Positions 56,386 through 64,000 of a stretch of DNA of 64,000 nucleotides are shown here, one piece after another; positions within the stretch are counted from its first letter, which is position 1, and every line of letters begins with the position of its first letter. A program made the translations under genes and the position numbers. The stretch is from Phycisphaerae bacterium. GTDB lineage: Bacteria > Planctomycetota > Phycisphaerae > UBA1845 > Fen-1342. The notes under the pieces are model-generated. The model searched no databases, was not told the origin of the DNA, and saw only the letters and a program-made list of their open reading frames with translations. The stretch spans positions 11,204 to 75,203 of the forward strand of contig JAJVHV010000003.1 of the NCBI GenBank assembly GCA_022072445.1, read 5' to 3'.

Positions 56386-56982
56386 GTGGAACTCACGCGA
56401 AAATCTCTGCTCGTGCGCGTCCGTGACCCGTCCGACGAGGCGGCGTGGCGGGAGTTTTCCGATCAATATCGCGAGTTGCTGGAACGCTACTGCCGCGCGC
56501 GGGGCTTGCAGGCCGCGGACGTGGACGACGTCTGCCAGCTTGCCTTCGTCAATCTGCTTCGCAGCCTGCGGGCGTTCGAATACGACCCGGCCCGCGGCCG
56601 GTTCCGGCATTTCCTCGGCCGCATCGTCCGCAACGCCATCCACACGCATTTCAGCCGCCCGGGCCGCGCCCATCCGGCTCTGGACACGACCATCCTGGCG
56701 GCGATCCCCGATGAACCCGAGCAGGACGCGTCCTGGGAGCAGGAGTGGATGGACCAGCATTATCGCCGGGCGATGCGCGCAGTTCGCGAATCCTTCGACG
56801 CGCGGAGTGTCGAGGTGTTCGACGCGCTTCTGTCGGGCTCGACGGTCGAGGCGGTGGCGGCGGCGCGCGGCATGAGCGACCAGGCGGTCTACAAGATCAA
56901 GCAGCGCATCCGCGACCGGCTGTCGGAGCTGATTGCGCAGCAGGTGGCCGATGAAGACGGCGCGGCCAGCGCGGCGACGTGA
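56386..56982 (+). CDS. ECF-type sigma factor (orphan)
   Basis: Protein of about 198 aa from GTG giving ELTRKSLLVRVRDPSDEAAW; an ATG at 56311 would add 25 residues. Region 2 is seen in LQAADVDDVCQLAFVNLLRS and RFRHFLGRIVRNAIHTHF, and region 4 in AVAAARGMSDQAVYKIKQRI. Its start resembles the kinase-linked sigma at 26003 (MDTTRPSLLLRIRDGRDQTAW), so both may belong to one ECF group. No kinase or anti-sigma gene is adjacent. Confidence 0.86.
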   Translation: MELTRKSLLVRVRDPSDEAAWREFSDQYRELLERYCRARGLQAADVDDVCQLAFVNLLRSLRAFEYDPARGRFRHFLGRIVRNAIHTHFSRPGRAHPALDTTILAAIPDEPEQDASWEQEWMDQHYRRAMRAVRESFDARSVEVFDALLSGSTVEAVAAARGMSDQAVYKIKQRIRDRLSELIAQQVADEDGAASAAT

Positions 56983-57023
56983 GTGCCTCGCCAGGTGGCG
57001 GCGCGCTCCGCGCGCACGCTACG

Positions 57024-57725
57024 CTAGTCCGCAAACGCGTAACGCACGATGCAGAAGATGGCCTTCACGCCGTCTTTCCAGGTGATCTTCTTGCCCTCTT
57101 CGTAGGCCCGGCCGGAGTAGCTGATGCCGACCTCGTAGACGCGCCAGCCGCCGCGGGCGACCTTGGCGGTCACTTCGGGTTCGACGCCGAAGCGGTTGCT
57201 CTTGATGTTGATGCTGCGGATGACTTCGCGTCTGAAGACTTTGTAACAGGTCTCCATGTCGGTGAGGTTGAGGTTGGTGAACATGTTGGAAAGCAGCGTG
57301 AGCACTTTGTTTCCGACGCTGTGCCAGAAGTAGAGCACGCGGTGCTCGTCGCCGCCGACGAAGCGCGAGCCGTAGACCACGTCGGCGCGGCCGTCGAGGA
57401 TGGGCTTGAGCAGCTTGGGGTAGTCGCTGGGGTCGTATTCGAGGTCGGCGTCCTGGACGAGCACGATGTCGCCGTGGGCCTGCTGGTACCCGGTGCGCAG
57501 CGCGGCGCCCTTGCCCTGGTTGACGGCGTGCTTGATGACGCGGATGCGGGCGCCGGGGAACTTGGCGTCGAGCAGCGGGTAGAGCTCCTGGGTTCCGTCG
57601 CGCGAGCAGTCGTCGACCAGGACGATTTCACGCTCCAGGTCGACGGGGGCGTTCAGGACGCGGCGGATGATCTCGAAGAGGGTGTCCTTTTCGTTGTAGA
57701 CCGGAATGACGACGGACAGCAGCAT
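57024..57725 (-). CDS. Family 2 glycosyltransferase
   Basis: Protein of 233 aa from the ATG after GGAG. GT-A motifs: [22 protein letters not shown] and [11 protein letters not shown] (DxD-like). It resembles dolichyl-phosphate mannose or undecaprenyl-sugar synthases (DPM1-like). The next genes upstream on this strand are a hypothetical protein and a GT-C-type transferase, so envelope glycan assembly is plausible. Confidence 0.88.
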   Translation of the reverse strand: MLLSVVIPVYNEKDTLFEIIRRVLNAPVDLEREIVLVDDCSRDGTQELYPLLDAKFPGARIRVIKHAVNQGKGAALRTGYQQAHGDIVLVQDADLEYDPSDYPKLLKPILDGRADVVYGSRFVGGDEHRVLYFWHSVGNKVLTLLSNMFTNLNLTDMETCYKVFRREVIRSINIKSNRFGVEPEVTAKVARGGWRVYEVGISYSGRAYEEGKKITWKDGVKAIFCIVRYAFAD

Positions 57726-57785
57726 CCGATTCTCCGTGGCGGGCGGGGCCGCACGGGCGGCGTCCCGACCGGGGTTCACTTGCCT

Positions 57786-58283
57786 TCAGGCCGGCGAAAA
57801 CAGGATCGGGTACTGACCCTGCGAAAGTCCCGCCTGCCGCAACTGCTCGCGCAGCGTTCGAATCGGCAGGCGCCAAAGCCGCCGGGCCAGGACCATCGAG
57901 GCTTCGAACGGCGGCGAGGGGACGGCGAAAGCGTCGAGCAGCGCGCGTTCGCGCGCGGTGCGGTCGAATTCGGGCCGGCGGAATTCGTCCCAGGTGGCCA
58001 GCACGACCGAGAGGATCGGCACGTGCGGGCGGCCGACCCAGTTCAGGCCGGCAAATGCCAGCAGCGCCGCCGACTCGAAGTCGGGCTCGGCGTGGTGGGC
58101 GATCATCACGTGGCGGACGGCGACGGCAGCTTGCCCGCGCTCGAAGCAGTCGCAGCCGGCGACGAAGCGCGCCACTGGGCAACGCGGAGCCGCGGTGAGC
58201 CGCTCGGCGAGAGCCCGCCCGCGCTCTGCGTCTCGCAGGCGCGACAGGGACGCCGCCAACCTGGCTATTTCCGCTGACTTCAT
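57786..58283 (-). CDS. Hypothetical protein between two glycosyltransferases
   Basis: Protein of about 165 aa from an internal ATG (MKSAEIARLAASLSRL); a start at 58325 is possible. It is Ala/Arg/Leu rich, with LLAFAGLNWVGRPHVPILS near the middle. No domain recognised. Position on the glycosyltransferase strand is the only context. Confidence 0.55.
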   Translation of the reverse strand: MKSAEIARLAASLSRLRDAERGRALAERLTAAPRCPVARFVAGCDCFERGQAAVAVRHVMIAHHAEPDFESAALLAFAGLNWVGRPHVPILSVVLATWDEFRRPEFDRTARERALLDAFAVPSPPFEASMVLARRLWRLPIRTLREQLRQAGLSQGQYPILFSPA

Positions 58284-58460
58284 GCCTATTTCGTCAAAAC
58301 CGCGCCGAACGTGCCCGATCGACACGCTACGCGGAGAGCGCTAGTCCGTCAACCGCGGGGTAGGGACGGTGCGGGCGGCGCAGTGCGGCCAAGCAGCGTC
58401 GTCGAGCGTTCGCGGTTGCGGACCGGCTGTGCGCGGTTCGGGGGGCGGGGTATTGAAGCG

Positions 58461-58533
58461 CCTATCAGAACGCCGCACGCGAGTGCGGGGCGGCTGAACC
58501 CACCACTCGCGTGGTGGGTTCTGTTTGCAGTTC
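58461..58533. repeat. Intergenic repeat with perfect palindrome
   Basis: A perfect 11-bp stem GAACCCACCAC (58496-58506) with GTGGTGGGTTC (58511-58521), loop TCGC. Flanks (GCGAGTGCGGGGCGGCT and CTGTTTGCAGTTCTT) match the flanks of the hairpins at 64-85 and 258-279, so this is a third, diverged copy. The gap 58326-58533 has no gene. Confidence 0.75.
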
Positions 58534-60675
58534 TTAAGGAACCGACGTGGCGGGCGCGGAAGTCGGATGGCGGACGGGCTTGCCGGCTTCGTATTGCCGG
58601 AGGCGCGATTCGATCTGATCAGCCAGCACGGAGAGCCGTCGGGTCCGGGCGACGTCGAGGGCGGCGCGGGCCGTGGTCTGCGCCTCGGCGAAGCGTCCGT
58701 TGGCGGCGAGTGCGGCGGCGAGCACGTCGCGTGCCCGCGGATCGCGCGGCGACGCGAGTGCGGCGGCCTGCTTCGCGAGAGTCAACGCGGTTGGCGGGTT
58801 GCGAATCGCGTCGTCCGCACACGTGGCCAAGGCCCAGGCGTGTTCGAGCGTGTAGGCGGATTCGTTGGGCTCGAGTCTGGCGGCGCGGTCGATGTTCCGG
58901 AACGCCTCATGGAACTGTCCCGCCCGGAACTGAACGCACCCGACGATGGCGAGCGCCTCGGCACGATCGGGCCAGAGCCGCAGGGCGGCGTCGGCGTGGC
59001 GGCGCGCACCGGGAACGTCGTCGCGATCCAGCAGCGTGCTGGCGATGGCGACGTGGACCTGGGCGGCCGAGGGTGACAGCTTGAGCGCGTGGTTGAGGGC
59101 GGCGAGGGCTTCGTCGAAACGGCCGGCGCGGGCGAGCGCCTTTCCGAGGCCGAGATGGGCTTCCAGGATGCGCGGTTCGATCGTCAGCGCTGTCTGGAAT
59201 TCACGAATCGCGCGCTCGTTGTCGTCGTCGACGGCCAGGACCGCACCGGCGTTGGCGTAGCTGAGCCCGACTTGTGAGCGCTTGGGGAATTCGATCGGCC
59301 AGTTCGCGAGGATCGCGGCGAGGATCAGGAGCGCGGCGGCCACACCGACGCGCCGGAACCGCCGCTGGCGAATCGCGGCGGGGGCTTCGGTCAGGGCGGC
59401 GGCGGCGAGGATGGCGAGCATCGGCGTCATGGGATAGCGGTAGCGGGCAAAGACGTAGAAGAGGATGACGCTGAGCGCGACGAGCGCGGGCAGGGCGTAG
59501 AGCAGCCACAGCTCGCGCCGCCGGGGCCACGTCAGGGCGGCGCCGGCGACCGCGAGCGGGAGGAGCGTGCCGAAGTGCAGCGGGTAGCGCAGCCAGCGGA
59601 GGATCGAGCAGTGTTCGGCGTAGTAGTCGATGTTTTCGGCGTCGGGAATTTCGTAGCTGTTCAGCGTCCAGAGTGTTTTTCGCCAGGTCAGCGCCAGCCA
59701 TTTGGCCGGCTGAGCGCGGATGAATGACCAGGCCTGTCCCCACCAGTAGCGTGAGACCTGCGAGGGCGTGAGTTTGTGCCCGAGGGCCGCTTCGGCCAGC
59801 TCGGTCGCGTCCTGCCGCTCATTGGGCGTGTCGCTGCGGCCGGGTCGCAGCGGAGCGTAGGAGCCGAACGCACGAGGATTGTTGCCGATGTAGAAGTTCG
59901 TGCCGGCCTGCGACGTCGTCAGGGCAAACTCGCCACCGACAAGCTTGTTGCGCAGGCTCACCGGCAAGAGCACCAGCGCCGCGCCGGCGGCCAGTGCACC
60001 CGCCGAGAGCAGGCGGCGCGCATTCGTTGCGCGCGCGAAGGCGAGCGGGGTGCTCGGACAAAGCAACGCGGCAGTGATGAGCAATGGCGCGAGAATGACG
60101 GCGTTCTCGCGCGTCAGCGTGAGCAGGCCCCACGCCACGCCGATGATCGCCCAGTTCGCCGCGGTGGAACGCGACGCTGCGCTGCTGAGCCGCCAGAGCA
60201 GCAGGCTGAGCCAGAACAGGTCGAGCACGGACTTCTGGATCAGGCCGTCGAAGAAGATGGCGGGCGGATAGAGGGCCATGATGGCGCCGGCGGTCCAGCC
60301 GGCGCGGGGCGAAATCCAGCGTGTCGCCGCCAGGCAGACGAGCGCGCAGGCGGCGGCACCCAGCGCGGCCTGAATCAGGCGTATGGCCCAGAGGTCTTCG
60401 CCGACGAGCAATTGGAATACGGCGAGCACATAGGGATAGAGCGGTGCCTGGTAGAACACGCCGTGCCCCAGCCAGTCGCCGCCAGCGATCGTCCGCGCCC
60501 AGGCGAAGTAGGTCCGTCCGTCCGAAATGAGGTGGTCGAAAAAGACGATCGGACGTGCCTGCTGGAGGTAGGCGGCGCGTACCAGCAGCGCCGCGGCGGC
60601 TACGGCGAGGCAAGGCGGCAGCGCGCGGAGTTTCCCGCCGCGGGGTTGGGCGGACGGGTTTGCGGGGCGCGTCAC
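58534..60675 (-). CDS. GT-C-type membrane glycosyltransferase with C-terminal TPRs
   Basis: Protein of 713 aa from a GTG five bases after the upstream stop; a frame starting at 60834 would overlap the WD40 gene. About 11 membrane segments cover roughly 20-480. The luminal loop HLISDGRTYFAWA and YQAPLYPYVLAV resemble the PMT/ArnT family, which uses polyprenyl-phosphate sugars. After about 490 the protein turns soluble with TPRs (AIREFQTALTIEPRILEAHL, ALAALNHALKLSPSAAQVHV). It shares a strand with the GT2 gene and follows the WD40 gene closely. Confidence 0.83.
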   Translation of the reverse strand: MTRPANPSAQPRGGKLRALPPCLAVAAAALLVRAAYLQQARPIVFFDHLISDGRTYFAWARTIAGGDWLGHGVFYQAPLYPYVLAVFQLLVGEDLWAIRLIQAALGAAACALVCLAATRWISPRAGWTAGAIMALYPPAIFFDGLIQKSVLDLFWLSLLLWRLSSAASRSTAANWAIIGVAWGLLTLTRENAVILAPLLITAALLCPSTPLAFARATNARRLLSAGALAAGAALVLLPVSLRNKLVGGEFALTTSQAGTNFYIGNNPRAFGSYAPLRPGRSDTPNERQDATELAEAALGHKLTPSQVSRYWWGQAWSFIRAQPAKWLALTWRKTLWTLNSYEIPDAENIDYYAEHCSILRWLRYPLHFGTLLPLAVAGAALTWPRRRELWLLYALPALVALSVILFYVFARYRYPMTPMLAILAAAALTEAPAAIRQRRFRRVGVAAALLILAAILANWPIEFPKRSQVGLSYANAGAVLAVDDDNERAIREFQTALTIEPRILEAHLGLGKALARAGRFDEALAALNHALKLSPSAAQVHVAIASTLLDRDDVPGARRHADAALRLWPDRAEALAIVGCVQFRAGQFHEAFRNIDRAARLEPNESAYTLEHAWALATCADDAIRNPPTALTLAKQAAALASPRDPRARDVLAAALAANGRFAEAQTTARAALDVARTRRLSVLADQIESRLRQYEAGKPVRHPTSAPATSVP

Positions 60676-60680
60676 GGCAC

Positions 60681-62501
60681 CTACTGCGCGCTGGCGACGG
60701 CCGGCGGCGCGGGGTTCGTGTCGCAGCGCCAGACGAGCTGTCCCCCGGCGGCGTCGAAGAGCGCGACGCGGCCGGCGTCGTCGCCCGCGGCGATCAGCGC
60801 TCCGGCATCCATGAAGCACGCGCGGGTGATCCAACTCCGCGGCGTCGACGGGTTCGCCGAGCCGGCGTCTGCCGCCGGGACGAGGTCACGCAACGGGCCG
60901 CCATCGGGGTTCCAAAGCTTGATGAGGCCGTCGGCGCCGCCCGTGACGCAACGGCCGTCGGGTGCGAAAGCGACGGTCAAGGCGCTGCCGTGCGCCGTGA
61001 TACTGCGAACCTGGCTCCCGTTCTTCATTTCCCAGAATCGGACGGTACCGTCGTCGGACGCCGAAGCGAGCCATTCGCTATCGCGGCGGAATTCGAGTGC
61101 GTTGATCGCGCCGCCGTGGCCGCGCAGCACGTGAACCGGCCGGCCGGTGGCGGCCTCCCAGACGAACAGCCCGCCGCCGCGGTCGCCCGTGGCCAGCAGG
61201 GTGGCGTCGGGGCTGAAGCGGACGGCGGTGATCCAGTCGTTGTGCTCGGCCAGCTCGAACGCGTTTCGGCCGGCCAGCAAGTCAAACACGCGGACTTTGC
61301 GATTGGAGCCGCCGTAGGCGAGCAGCTCGCGGTACGGGTCGATGGCGGCGGTGATGACGGCGTCGTACATGTGGCCGACGTCGGCGATGCGCTGGCCTGT
61401 GACGACGTCGATGACCTGGACGCTGCCCGAGGCGCCCGGTACACCGCCGGCCGCGAGCAGCCAGCGGCCGTCGGCGGAGAATTCGGCGTGTTGGATGGCG
61501 GCGTTTTCCACGGGGAGCGCGGCGGCAAGTTCGTGCCTGTGGGTGTCGTAGATCAGAAGCTGTTGTGCGCCGTTGATTGCGACGAGCGGCGCGACCGGGC
61601 TGGCGGCCAGCGCGCGGACCGGCGTGGGCACGGGGGTCTGCGCGGCGGGCAGACGCGGGGCGTTGCGCGGCATTGGGATTTCGCCCGCCGGCAGCGTGAC
61701 GGTGGACGCGACGACGGCCATGGGCTGGGCGGCAGCGGGAGCGGCAGGCTCGTCGCTGGCGGTGGCGCGGGCGCCCTGGGCGATCCACTCGCGCAGCAGC
61801 GCCAGGCGGGCATCGTCGAGCTTGGACTGCTGCGGCGGCATAAACGGCTCTTCCAGATGACTGACCAGACGAAACAGCCGGCTGCCGTCGGGGTCGCCGG
61901 GTTGGATAACCTTGCCGCCGGCGCCGCCGGTCATCAGGTCGGTAAAGGAGTCGACGATCAGCCCGGAGCGGGCCTTGTCCTGGTTGTGACAGCCGGCGCA
62001 TTTTTCGAGCAGGATGGGCCGGATGTGCTGGTCGTAGTTGATGCGCGGCTTGGCGTCGGCCGCGGCGACGACCGTCATCGTGGCGGGTGGTGTCGCGGTT
62101 GCCGCCATGGCGGGCGTGGCGCCGGCGGGAGAATTCTCGGCGGCCGGAGGCTGATCGGTGCGGGCCAGCAGGACCTTGAGCAGCTCGACACGCCGGCGGA
62201 TGGCGGCGGCCTGGGCGTCGAGTTCGTCGGCCTGTTTTCGCAGCGCCGCGGCCTGATCGGCGAGCGGCTGAATCTGGGCCTGGTAGCGATTCAGGTGTTC
62301 CTGAAGCGCGGCCTTGTCGAGCTTCGAGAGCTGATCGAGCAATGCATCGACGGATGGGGGCGCCGGCTGTGTGGTCGGGGCGTCCTGAGCGACGGCCGGA
62401 GCGCCCAGCAACGGCACCAGGCATAGAAGCAGTGCCGACGCCGCGCGGCGGCGGGGGCGCGCTGCGAGCGGGTGCGGCGTGAGGCTTGCGGTCAATGGCA
62501 T
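60681..62501 (-). CDS. Planctomycete cytochrome-type/WD40 protein
   Basis: Protein of about 606 aa from the ATG preceded by GGGAG. A signal peptide (ALLLCLVPLLGAPAVA) is followed by a coiled-coil-prone Ala/Gln-rich region (about 50-115). A c-type heme site CAGCH lies in ILLEKCAGCHNQDKARSG. The C-terminal half (about 290-600) is a WD40-like propeller (HNDWITAVRFSPDATLLATG, GHGGAINALEFRRDSEWLAS). Such proteins neighbour DUF1549/DUF1553 genes in planctomycetes, as here (23 bases away). Confidence 0.88.
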   Translation of the reverse strand: MPLTASLTPHPLAARPRRRAASALLLCLVPLLGAPAVAQDAPTTQPAPPSVDALLDQLSKLDKAALQEHLNRYQAQIQPLADQAAALRKQADELDAQAAAIRRRVELLKVLLARTDQPPAAENSPAGATPAMAATATPPATMTVVAAADAKPRINYDQHIRPILLEKCAGCHNQDKARSGLIVDSFTDLMTGGAGGKVIQPGDPDGSRLFRLVSHLEEPFMPPQQSKLDDARLALLREWIAQGARATASDEPAAPAAAQPMAVVASTVTLPAGEIPMPRNAPRLPAAQTPVPTPVRALAASPVAPLVAINGAQQLLIYDTHRHELAAALPVENAAIQHAEFSADGRWLLAAGGVPGASGSVQVIDVVTGQRIADVGHMYDAVITAAIDPYRELLAYGGSNRKVRVFDLLAGRNAFELAEHNDWITAVRFSPDATLLATGDRGGGLFVWEAATGRPVHVLRGHGGAINALEFRRDSEWLASASDDGTVRFWEMKNGSQVRSITAHGSALTVAFAPDGRCVTGGADGLIKLWNPDGGPLRDLVPAADAGSANPSTPRSWITRACFMDAGALIAAGDDAGRVALFDAAGGQLVWRCDTNPAPPAVASAQ

Positions 62502-62524
62502 CGTCGGCTCCCTGGCGCTGTTTG

Positions 62525-64000
62525 TCAGTGCTGAAAGACGAACTCGTTGGAATTCAGCAGCGCCCAGCACAGGTCTTCAAGTCCCTTGCGCGCATCGCCG
62601 GCGGTGGCGAGATAGGCCGCTGCGGCGGTGCGTTCGGCGTCGGTCGGGCGGCGCGTCAGCGTCGCGACGTACAACTCGTCGACGATCTTCTCGGTCGGCG
62701 TCTGCGCGTTCAGCAGGCGCGTCAGGCGGCCGCCGGGGGCGCGAATCTTGTCCCAGACGGTGGCGCCGTTCATGAGATGCAGCGCCTGCGACAGGCTGGG
62801 CTCGTCGCGGCGCTCGCAGGTGCAGGGCGTCTGGCGCGCGGGGCGGCCGAAGGTCTCGAGAAAGTAACTGCCGCTGCGCGCGTCGGAGACCTGCACGGCG
62901 CGGGCCCCGAGCGGAAGGCCCGCGAATTTCTCGGCAGTCTCCGTCGCCGTGGAAACCGCGTCGAGAAGTTGCTCGGCCGGCAGCCGGCGCAGCGTGGCAG
63001 CGGCGAAATTGCGGCGGTCGTGCGCGGCGGTTTCATGGGGGACGGTCGAGAGCTGGTAAGTGCGCGAGGCGCAGATGTCGCGGACCAGCGCGCGGATGTC
63101 GTAATTCCGCTCGACGAATTGCCGGGCGAGCGCGTCGAGCAGCTCGGGATGCGACGCGGGGTTGGTGACGCGCACGTCGTCGGGCGGGTCGACGATGCCG
63201 CGGCCGAAGAAATGCGCCCAGACGCGGTTGACGAAGCAGCGCGCGAACCAGGGATTCTCCGGGGCCGCGAGCCAGTCGGCGAAAACGGCGCGGCGATCGG
63301 CGCCGGGCGGAATGTCGGGCGTCGCACCGCCGAGGAATTTCGGCCGGGCGGGCTTTCCGGTGCGCGGGTGGGTGACTTCGCCGCTGGCGCTGTTGAAGAC
63401 GATGGTTTCGCGCGGGTCTTCGGCGCGCTTGCGTCCGATCTGGGGAAAGAAGGCGGCGAAGGCGTAGTAGTCGTCCTGCGTCCAGCGCTCGAAGGGGTGA
63501 TTGTGACACTGGGCGCACTGGATGCGGATGCCGAGGAATGCCTGCGCGACGTTTTCGGCGACCAGCAGCGGGTCGCTCTCGACAATGTAGAAATTCGCCG
63601 GCGGGACGTGGTAGTTGCCGCCCGTGCCGGTCAGGAGCTGCCGCGCGATCTGGTTCAGCGGGACGTTCCGCTGGACGGCGTCGCGCAAATACGCGCTGTA
63701 GATCTCGACGCCCTTGGTGTTCAGGCGGGTCGACTCGACGCGCAGGATTTCGGCCAGCTTCATGGCCCAGAGCTCGGGGAATTCAGGCCGGCCGAGCAAT
63801 TCGTCGATCAGCCGGGCGCGCTTGTCCGCCGCGCCGTCGGCCATGAAGCGCTCGAACTCGGCCGGCGTCGGCAGCAGACCGACGACGTCGAGATAGGCGC
63901 GGCGGACGAAGATCTCGTCGCTACAGCGCTCGGCCGGCAGCATCTGGAGCTTGCGGAGTTTGGCGAAGACGGCCTGGTCGATGAAGTTGGACGGGGCGAT
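62525..64000 (-). CDS. DUF1549/DUF1553 planctomycete protein (5' end outside window)
   Basis: At least 491 aa are visible and the frame is open at the right edge, so the true start is outside. The visible start reads APSNFIDQAVFAKLRKLQ and CSDEIFVRRAYLDVVGLLPT, typical of DUF1549. The later part (ENPWFARCFVNRVWAHFFGR, SLSQALHLMNGATVWDKI) is DUF1553. The heme-binding C domain seen in longer relatives would lie before the visible part. Role unknown; context with the c-type cytochrome suggests a periplasmic complex. Confidence 0.88.
   Translation of the reverse strand: MAPSNFIDQAVFAKLRKLQMLPAERCSDEIFVRRAYLDVVGLLPTPAEFERFMADGAADKRARLIDELLGRPEFPELWAMKLAEILRVESTRLNTKGVEIYSAYLRDAVQRNVPLNQIARQLLTGTGGNYHVPPANFYIVESDPLLVAENVAQAFLGIRIQCAQCHNHPFERWTQDDYYAFAAFFPQIGRKRAEDPRETIVFNSASGEVTHPRTGKPARPKFLGGATPDIPPGADRRAVFADWLAAPENPWFARCFVNRVWAHFFGRGIVDPPDDVRVTNPASHPELLDALARQFVERNYDIRALVRDICASRTYQLSTVPHETAAHDRRNFAAATLRRLPAEQLLDAVSTATETAEKFAGLPLGARAVQVSDARSGSYFLETFGRPARQTPCTCERRDEPSLSQALHLMNGATVWDKIRAPGGRLTRLLNAQTPTEKIVDELYVATLTRRPTDAERTAAAAYLATAGDARKGLEDLCWALLNSNEFVFQH

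Overview
This high-GC window looks like a planctomycete chromosome, most likely Phycisphaerae-like; that placement is inference from gene content. The signs are a DUF1549/DUF1553 protein beside a planctomycete-type cytochrome/WD40 protein, an ECF sigma factor overlapping a TPR kinase, prepilin-type FTLIELL proteins with no pilus genes nearby, CGYxLxG...CPECG zinc-ribbon membrane proteins, and secreted proteins that share a dockerin-like motif (DGSVNGFDVDPFV). I saw no rRNA, tRNA, CRISPR array or intact mobile element.

Layout. 0-5.5 kb: a repeat-rich intergenic region, then a MacA/MacB-like exporter operon (adaptor, ATPase, permease, Cys phosphatase) split by a PIN-toxin pair that has its own near-consensus promoter. 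5.5-8.4 kb: korAB, a 2-oxoacid:ferredoxin oxidoreductase, on the minus strand. 8.9-16.9 kb: two secreted dockerin-type proteins, one with 13 Ig-like repeats. 17-19 kb: sdhB and citrate synthase on the minus strand, followed by a decayed Fic fragment. 19.7-22.5 kb: an exported TldD-like protease and 4-hydroxyphenylpyruvate dioxygenase. 22.9-26.6 kb: an ECF sigma factor and a Ser/Thr kinase with TPRs. 26.8-31.4 kb: small secreted and membrane proteins, a MoaD-MoaE fusion, endonuclease III and a papain-like protease. 31.5-36.4 kb: a giant FG-GAP lipoprotein. 36.7-42.8 kb: DUF1015, a sigma-54 activator with a degenerate receiver, a zinc-ribbon protein, a prepilin-like protein and a dockerin protein. 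42.9-43.7 kb: a membrane-anchored nuclease.

43.8-49.5 kb is the most interesting block. Four genes run in one direction: an ECF sigma factor, a putative zinc-less anti-sigma protein, a TPR-CHAT caspase-like protease with its His/Cys dyad, and a secreted subtilase with a dockerin. The last two overlap by 4 bases. I read this as a candidate protease-gated sigma-factor signalling system, similar in logic but not in CRISPR content to the Craspase/Csx30/RpoE arrangement.

49.5-64 kb: intergenic tandem repeats, a zinc-ribbon membrane protein, a collagen/tail-collar protein, a YhcH-like protein, a TPR/HEAT protein, a 33-aa basic protein, ClpS, another prepilin-like protein behind a possible sigma-54 site, an orphan ECF sigma factor, two glycosyltransferases, the cytochrome/WD40 protein and the DUF1549/DUF1553 gene, whose 5' end lies outside the window.
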